Assembly (NCBI RefSeq): GCF_900538805.1
Contig: NZ_UPZP01000030.1
Span: forward strand, 1 to 23,962
Direction of reading: 5' to 3'
Length of the DNA stretch: 23,962 nt
From: an uncultured Dialister sp.
GTDB taxonomy: Bacteria; Bacillota; Negativicutes; Veillonellales; Dialisteraceae
Below the pieces are notes generated by a model. The model was not told the DNA's origin. It did not search any database and saw nothing but the letters and a program-made list of their open reading frames with translations. Shown here piece after piece: positions 20,038 to 23,962 of this stretch (position 1 is the first letter of the stretch; every line of letters begins with the position of its first letter). The translations under genes and the position numbers were made by a program.

Positions 20038-22356
20038 CTATGTGGCGGAAGTAGATATGCTCTCTTCTTTCTGCAGGTATCTTTCAACCTCATCCATTTT
20101 CAGGCACAACATTCTGGCCCTTCCTGGAATCTTAGAAGGAGGACGCTTAAGATTTGATCCTGCATCGCACTTTGACAGTCCAATTCTTTTTAATTTGGAA
20201 ACTACAGTAGTTAAGCTCACATTCAAGTAGTCATCAACTTTCTCAAGCTCATTGGTTACACAGTGGTAAGCCTCTGATTCTTGCAGCATCAACAACCTCT
20301 TTCCTGTACCAACCTCCTGACAGCAATACCCAATGTACTCCTCCGTATGATTAACGTATTCATCAATGTTACAGGCAAAGTGGCATTTCTTTCTTGCCTC
20401 CATGTCCAAAAGTGTCCTGAGGAAACGAGTGATTGGATTTCTGTTGCGTGACGATTTCTCATTTCCTTCAGCCAGTTGTGCAAAGATTTCCTTGTTTTCG
20501 GATTCCCATACCTTGGCAGTTTCTTCCGTCCATATGTTTTTATCCTTCAAAAATTGAGCCAAAACATGAGAAGAAAGACACAAATCTGCCGCTGTATCGG
20601 CCATTCTGTTCTTCCTCAACCGTTTGCTATATTCATCCCTGACATTACGGAAATTTTGTTTTATATAATCGACGATGTCTGCATAATGCCGTTCAATAAA
20701 TCCAATTACTTCCGCATAAAAGACCTTGAATATTTCTGGATTTGTCTGAAACTCCGTCAAAGACTCCCAGTTGATCTCATGAAATGGGACCTTAATATAG
20801 CGCAGACTGGCCGATTCCATTTCACTTGTTGGCTCCTCTTCTGCAGTAAAGACGCATCCACCTCGAACAGTTGTTTCGTAATTTCCCTTGCTGTTTTTAT
20901 ATTTGGCCCCGAAGGTAGAATCTGAGTATGCACGTACCAACTTCCACAACTTTTCCTTGTTTTCCGTGACTTTTGACCGTTTTCCTTCCTGCAAGAAATC
21001 ATCCAGGAGGAAAACGTTATCCCTTGCATTTTCAACACTGTGGCGGAATGAGGCGGTAGTATCTCGAAAGCTATGGATTCCTGTAGGCTGAAATGGTGCA
21101 AAAATCACACGAGCCAATGACGTTTTCCCCGATCCTGTTGATCCTACCATCATCAAGGAGTGTCGGTTTGGAAATCCCGCATCTTCAAACGGCGCAGAAA
21201 GGAAAGACTCAATCTGGTAGCAAATGAGTGGCCTAATCACTGATTTATCTGCAACATTAGCAATCTTCATTGCTTCCTTTATCATCATAGCGTCTTTTGC
21301 AGGATCAAGTGGCGGGAGTTCGATTTCTGTCCTGCAATCGGGCCGACCTCCATGGAGGTAAAAACGGCGTCCTTCAATTAGAGGGCTCCAGCCGGAGAAG
21401 GAATATACAGTTGAAGCCGGTATAGGAGCAATCCTACGATAAAGCGTTGAAACAATTTGTTTGAAAAGCCCTTTGGCATTCCCTACCAAATCCATATAAA
21501 CCATGCAATCGGGATATCCCTGCTCTATATGCGTCTGCAAGTTCATTGTCTCTTTTAAGGGTATGGATAACTCATAGCGTTTATCAGTATTTTCATCAGT
21601 ATATCCAAATTGAAACGTAGTCTCTATTTCCTGCTCTTCATTGGCATTGATAACGTTCGTTTTGGAGATTGAAAAGATTGTGAAATTGGAGATGCGGACT
21701 GCACGATTTTTTCTTGATTTGTAGTAGCCAACTCCAGGCAGCCCATAAATAGTTTTGGTGATTTCCTCCACTTCTCCTCTTGATAATAAACTCTTAAGTT
21801 CAATATCATCCTCTACCGAAATTTCAGGCTCAGTCTGATTATTGATAAGTGTTTTCAGGATGTCTGTCCCAAAACGCCCACCCTTACCAGTCATGGGAAC
21901 CGCTCTTCCCTCCTCAGAAGAATCATGTTCACTTTCCTGGGTAAAACCTCTATCACGGATAACCTTGATATCGCTACGTCTCGAACCATTGCCAATAGAG
22001 GAATCATGTTCACTTTCCTGGGTAAAACCTCTATCACGGATAACCTTGATATCGCTACGTCTCGAACCATTGACAATTGAATCGGTAATTTCAGGATTCT
22101 TCTCGGTTAATCCTTTCATATCTAGACTCCTTCCTGTATCAGGCATGGAGATAACTATTTCCTCCCCAGAGTAATCATGTTCACTTCCCTGAGTAGAAGC
22201 TCCATCACGGATAACCATGACATCGCTACTCCCTGAGCCATTGACAAAATTTGGTGTACAGAACCCATCAGGTTTGCCAGATGGTAGTGTAATAAGATAC
22301 CCGGTAGATAGGCTTTCCTTCACGACCTCACCATCACTCACTGCATTGACTTTCAT
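20038..22356 (-). CDS. P-loop ATPase, DUF927/helicase-like, with N-terminal repeats
   Basis: 772 residues. A low-complexity N-terminus (1-150) holds three related repeats (at about 39, 96 and 123). A middle domain includes YSFSGWSPLIEGRRFYLHGG (about 318-337), resembling DUF927 and element-encoded helicase/primase proteins. A P-loop ATPase follows: Walker A GSTGSGKT (405-412), Walker B VFLLDDF (448-454), and a TAEEEPTSEMESASLRYIKV segment (504-523) with a probable arginine/sensor. The C-terminal region may be a winged helix (LTTVVSKLKRIGLSKC). A role in replicating or processing the element's DNA is inferred. AAGGAG lies 8 bases before the ATG; a TATAAT is at 22410-22405. Confidence 0.8.
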   Translation of the reverse strand: MKVNAVSDGEVVKESLSTGYLITLPSGKPDGFCTPNFVNGSGSSDVMVIRDGASTQGSEHDYSGEEIVISMPDTGRSLDMKGLTEKNPEITDSIVNGSRRSDIKVIRDRGFTQESEHDSSIGNGSRRSDIKVIRDRGFTQESEHDSSEEGRAVPMTGKGGRFGTDILKTLINNQTEPEISVEDDIELKSLLSRGEVEEITKTIYGLPGVGYYKSRKNRAVRISNFTIFSISKTNVINANEEQEIETTFQFGYTDENTDKRYELSIPLKETMNLQTHIEQGYPDCMVYMDLVGNAKGLFKQIVSTLYRRIAPIPASTVYSFSGWSPLIEGRRFYLHGGRPDCRTEIELPPLDPAKDAMMIKEAMKIANVADKSVIRPLICYQIESFLSAPFEDAGFPNRHSLMMVGSTGSGKTSLARVIFAPFQPTGIHSFRDTTASFRHSVENARDNVFLLDDFLQEGKRSKVTENKEKLWKLVRAYSDSTFGAKYKNSKGNYETTVRGGCVFTAEEEPTSEMESASLRYIKVPFHEINWESLTEFQTNPEIFKVFYAEVIGFIERHYADIVDYIKQNFRNVRDEYSKRLRKNRMADTAADLCLSSHVLAQFLKDKNIWTEETAKVWESENKEIFAQLAEGNEKSSRNRNPITRFLRTLLDMEARKKCHFACNIDEYVNHTEEYIGYCCQEVGTGKRLLMLQESEAYHCVTNELEKVDDYLNVSLTTVVSKLKRIGLSKCDAGSNLKRPPSKIPGRARMLCLKMDEVERYLQKEESISTSAT
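21916..22071 (-). repeat. 81-bp in-frame tandem repeat in the ATPase gene
   Basis: Two near-perfect copies with an 81-bp period (27 codons: NGSRRSDIKVIRDRG, then FTQESEHDSS plus 2). A third, diverged copy lies at about 22160-22242 (NGSGSSDVMVIRDGAS). Confidence 0.9.
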
Positions 22357-22567
22357 AATGCTTTCTCCTTTCTATAGTGGAAACAACAAATATATCTTTA
22401 TTTCATTATATGTACCATCCCATCCTATAGCATGCCTAGATTGCCCTTAAAGGCATATGCCAAAACTCTAAAAATTAATCTGGTCAGTCATTCTTCCTGA
22501 ATCATTTTTTCATGGCGCTTTTCTCATACGCACGAGCTATGCAGATAAAATAGAATCTGTCCTCACC

Positions 22568-22651
22568 GTCCACCCTGTCCGCCTTGTCCACATAAAAAAA
22601 GGCCTTATTAATAGGCCTGACTCCTTTTTTATTACGCCGGACAGGGTGGAC
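22568..22651. repeat. 14-bp inverted repeat around a terminator
   Basis: GTCCACCCTGTCCG (22568-22581) and CGGACAGGGTGGAC (22638-22651) are exact inverted copies separated by 56 bases. The spacer holds an AGGCCT stem-loop. The left arm is also followed by GTCCAC, giving iteron-like GTCC spacing. Confidence 0.75.
22593..22618 (-). terminator. Stem-loop with T run
   Basis: Minus strand AGGCCT-ATTAATA-AGGCCT followed by seven Ts. No clear gene precedes it, so it may belong to an unseen small transcript in 22620-22860. Confidence 0.6.
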
Positions 22652-22730
22652 AGCACGGACTTAAAGAGAGCCTGTTCATTATAAGCCAGGATAAGCCAGG
22701 TACAATGAAACCCAGAAAAATCACTCCAGC
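22636..22730. other. Candidate origin of transfer (oriT)
   Basis: It lies upstream of the mobC-like and relaxase genes, the usual place. Two direct repeats ATAAGCCAGG (22681-22700) give TTATCCTGGC on the minus strand, which matches the ATCCTG core of MOBP-family nick regions. The 14-bp inverted repeat ends nearby. The nick would fall on the minus strand near 22686/22687. This is inference from motif and position. Confidence 0.4.
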
Positions 22731-22865
22731 TTTGACAAGAACTGTTATCTTTTACAACTAACACAACATTACTGTAATGGAAAATAGAGTAAATCTGATT
22801 TTGCCTTTAGGCCGGTTTCCCAAAGAATACTCGTTGGAGAAATTTTTTTATGGAGGAAAATAGAA

Positions 22866-23156
22866 ATGGTAAAAAGACGTAACACGAAGGAACTTATGAC
22901 TGACATTCACATCCGTCTGACAAAGGAGGAAAAGGAAAAAATCAAGAGGCTTCAAGAAGGGACTCCATATCCCAATATTTCAAGTTTCACAAAGTCAAAG
23001 CTTTTGCAAGATAATATCGTCGTAAACAACAGTTTCCCTGATATTGCCAAAACGGCTTATAAAATCTATTGCCTGTTAGAAGGCAACGATTTCCCCGCAA
23101 AACAGGAAGTCATGACAAACCTTTCCCATCTGTTAATCAAGGCAACTGAGAAATAG
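22866..23156 (+). CDS. MobC-like mobilization accessory protein
   Basis: A 96-residue basic protein. DIHIRLTKEEKEKIKRLQ followed by ISSFTKSKLLQD resembles the ribbon-helix-helix start of MobC/relaxosome accessory proteins, which bind near oriT and assist strand separation. TGGAGG lies 9 bases before the ATG. It is 23 bases upstream of the relaxase gene on the same strand, so they form an operon, and the candidate oriT lies just before it. No HTH or catalytic motif is present. Confidence 0.7.
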   Translation: MVKRRNTKELMTDIHIRLTKEEKEKIKRLQEGTPYPNISSFTKSKLLQDNIVVNNSFPDIAKTAYKIYCLLEGNDFPAKQEVMTNLSHLLIKATEK

Positions 23157-23179
23157 TTTCATAATTAAAGGAGGAAAAA

Positions 23180-23716
23180 ATGTCAATTCTTAAAGCTATC
23201 ACCGGAACCCCTAAAACCTTTGAGCAGATGGTCGCTTATCTTCGCAATCCTGCCAAGACATCTGATGAAGTGATCTTCGCAATTGGTTCTAATCCACAAT
23301 TTGCTGTAAAAGAAATGGAAGCGGTTCAGAAATATTATCCACGAACTCCTGTTCATCCTTACAAACACTATATCTTCAGCTTTGACAAGACTGATACTCC
23401 AGATCCAAGACTCACACTTCCATTCATGCGGGAGGTAACACAGGAAATCGCCCACAAAATAGTACCACCGGATTATCAGGGACTCTGCGCTATCCACTAC
23501 AAAGGAAATGATTGTCTCCATCCTCATGTGCATATCATTTTCAATAGAGTAAGTGTTTCCGGAAATCTTTACAGGCAGTCGGTAAGCATGTTCTCAATCC
23601 GAAAGGATGTAGATGCTGTCTTACAGAAATACAAACTCCCTCCTTTGAAAAAGAGAGAGACAAAGCAGAAACGTTCTGGTCAATCGGCCAGGAACGATTC
23701 TTCACTTAAAAAATAA
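23180..23716 (+). CDS. Short MOBP-type relaxase
   Basis: A 178-residue relaxase (Relaxase/MobA/VirD2 family) that would nick oriT and attach to the 5' end. Y20 in MVAYLRNPAKTSDEV is the probable catalytic tyrosine. YKHYIFSFDKTD (61-72) is the second conserved block. The metal-binding histidines are H114, H116 and H118 in CLHPHVHIIFNRVS. The core domain is complete, but the usual long C-terminal part (helicase, primase or oligomerization) is absent; the protein ends in a basic tail (KKRETKQKRSGQSARND). GGAGG lies 6 bases before the start. It either works as a minimal relaxase or is a natural truncation. Confidence 0.85.
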   Translation: MSILKAITGTPKTFEQMVAYLRNPAKTSDEVIFAIGSNPQFAVKEMEAVQKYYPRTPVHPYKHYIFSFDKTDTPDPRLTLPFMREVTQEIAHKIVPPDYQGLCAIHYKGNDCLHPHVHIIFNRVSVSGNLYRQSVSMFSIRKDVDAVLQKYKLPPLKKRETKQKRSGQSARNDSSLKK

Positions 23717-23859
23717 TATCCACAAATGCGTATCTTGATATGTACAGAAATATGGATACAGTTATAGATAATGCGTATACCTTTGAATGTTTCAGAGTTC
23801 CAATGGAAGTTTTCAATATCCGGCTTCTCTGAAATTCATGTACTTATTTAAAACTGCTC

Positions 23860-23925
23860 ATAGTGGAAAGGGAAGGCACGGAACATAAGTGGAGTGCCCG
23901 TTTCCACTATATTTTCATTTTCATA
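23860..23925 (+). terminator. Two-tier stem-loop after the relaxase gene
   Basis: Outer stem ATAGTGGAAA/TTTCCACTAT (23860-23869 with 23901-23910) and inner stem GGCAC/GTGCC, followed by ATTTTCATTTTCAT. It is a plausible terminator of the mob operon. The same ATAGTGGAAA word occurs before the ATPase start (about 22374). The gap 23717-23859 and the last bases show no gene. Confidence 0.5.
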
Positions 23926-23962
23926 AGCTTTATACCGCAATAACGCACATCGTGTTTTATTC

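Larger units (their letters stand above)
13647..23962. mobile_element. Integrated mobilizable element (right end outside window)
   Basis: It starts at the tRNA-Ser break and is visibly AT-richer than the left part. It carries a MobC-like protein, a relaxase, a P-loop ATPase of the sort found in integrative elements, a decayed insertion sequence, a phage-like AP2 protein and a spanin-like protein. No integrase is seen; one is expected near the intact tRNA-Ser on the far side. The dispersed hairpin and minisatellite repeats of the left half are absent here, which supports separate origin. It may be a composite of several insertions. Confidence 0.65.

Noticed and set aside
22537..22764. 75-codon minus-strand frame
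   Set aside because: It runs through the inverted repeats and a terminator and has no ribosome site; better explained as oriT/regulatory DNA.

Overview
The window looks like a chromosomal segment of a low-to-mid GC Gram-positive-lineage bacterium. It most resembles the Negativicutes (Dialister/Veillonellaceae type); that placement is an inference. Supporting signs are strong AGGAGG ribosome sites, sigma70-type promoters, a class A RNase P RNA, a trmK-nif3 gene pair in Firmicutes order, a CCA-encoding tRNA gene, and many palindromic intergenic repeats.

Bases 1-13,580 are host-like chromosome, read almost entirely leftward. In order they hold putP (Na+/proline symporter), rnpB with a textbook promoter and terminator, nif3 and trmK (ATGA overlap) downstream of a CAU-anticodon tRNA, two overlapping DUF445 membrane-protein genes, and a tight three-gene operon. 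That operon encodes a HNH-motif protein with a long Gly/Ala-rich hydrophobic region, a second Gly/Ala-rich coiled-coil protein, and a small 8-cysteine YkgJ-type protein. On the plus strand is an Rpn/PD-(D/E)XK nuclease gene with its own promoter and terminator. The long gaps between these genes (2434-3428, 5337-6048, 8535-9096, 11849-12364, 13271-13554) are packed with dispersed repeats. They contain mosaics of mini-hairpins whose stems change in a compensatory way between copies, 9-bp minisatellites, a 33-35 bp tandem hairpin array, and 160-bp MITE-like elements with inverted ends.

At 13588-13646 lies the 3' half of a tRNA-Ser gene (anticodon loop to CCA) followed by its own terminator. The 5' half is replaced by unrelated, AT-richer sequence. 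This is the usual scar left at one end of an integrative element inserted into a tRNA gene, so bases from about 13,647 to beyond the window end are read as an integrated mobilizable element. It carries a DUF805 gene that may be frameshifted, a PH-like (DUF4429-type) protein, two exported proteins (one DUF4163/DUF3298-like), an AP2-domain DNA-binding protein, a 59-residue protein, a spanin-like coiled-coil protein beside a perfect 28-bp palindrome, an unknown 127-residue protein, a decayed IS256-family transposase, a 772-residue P-loop ATPase (DUF927/helicase-like) with near-perfect N-terminal repeats, a candidate oriT, a small MobC-like protein and a very short HxHxH relaxase. No integrase is visible, so it should lie beyond the right edge near the intact tRNA-Ser.

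The leads most worth following are the covarying hairpin repeats, the HNH/Gly-rich membrane operon, and the compact mobilization module with its minimal relaxase and repeat-bearing ATPase.
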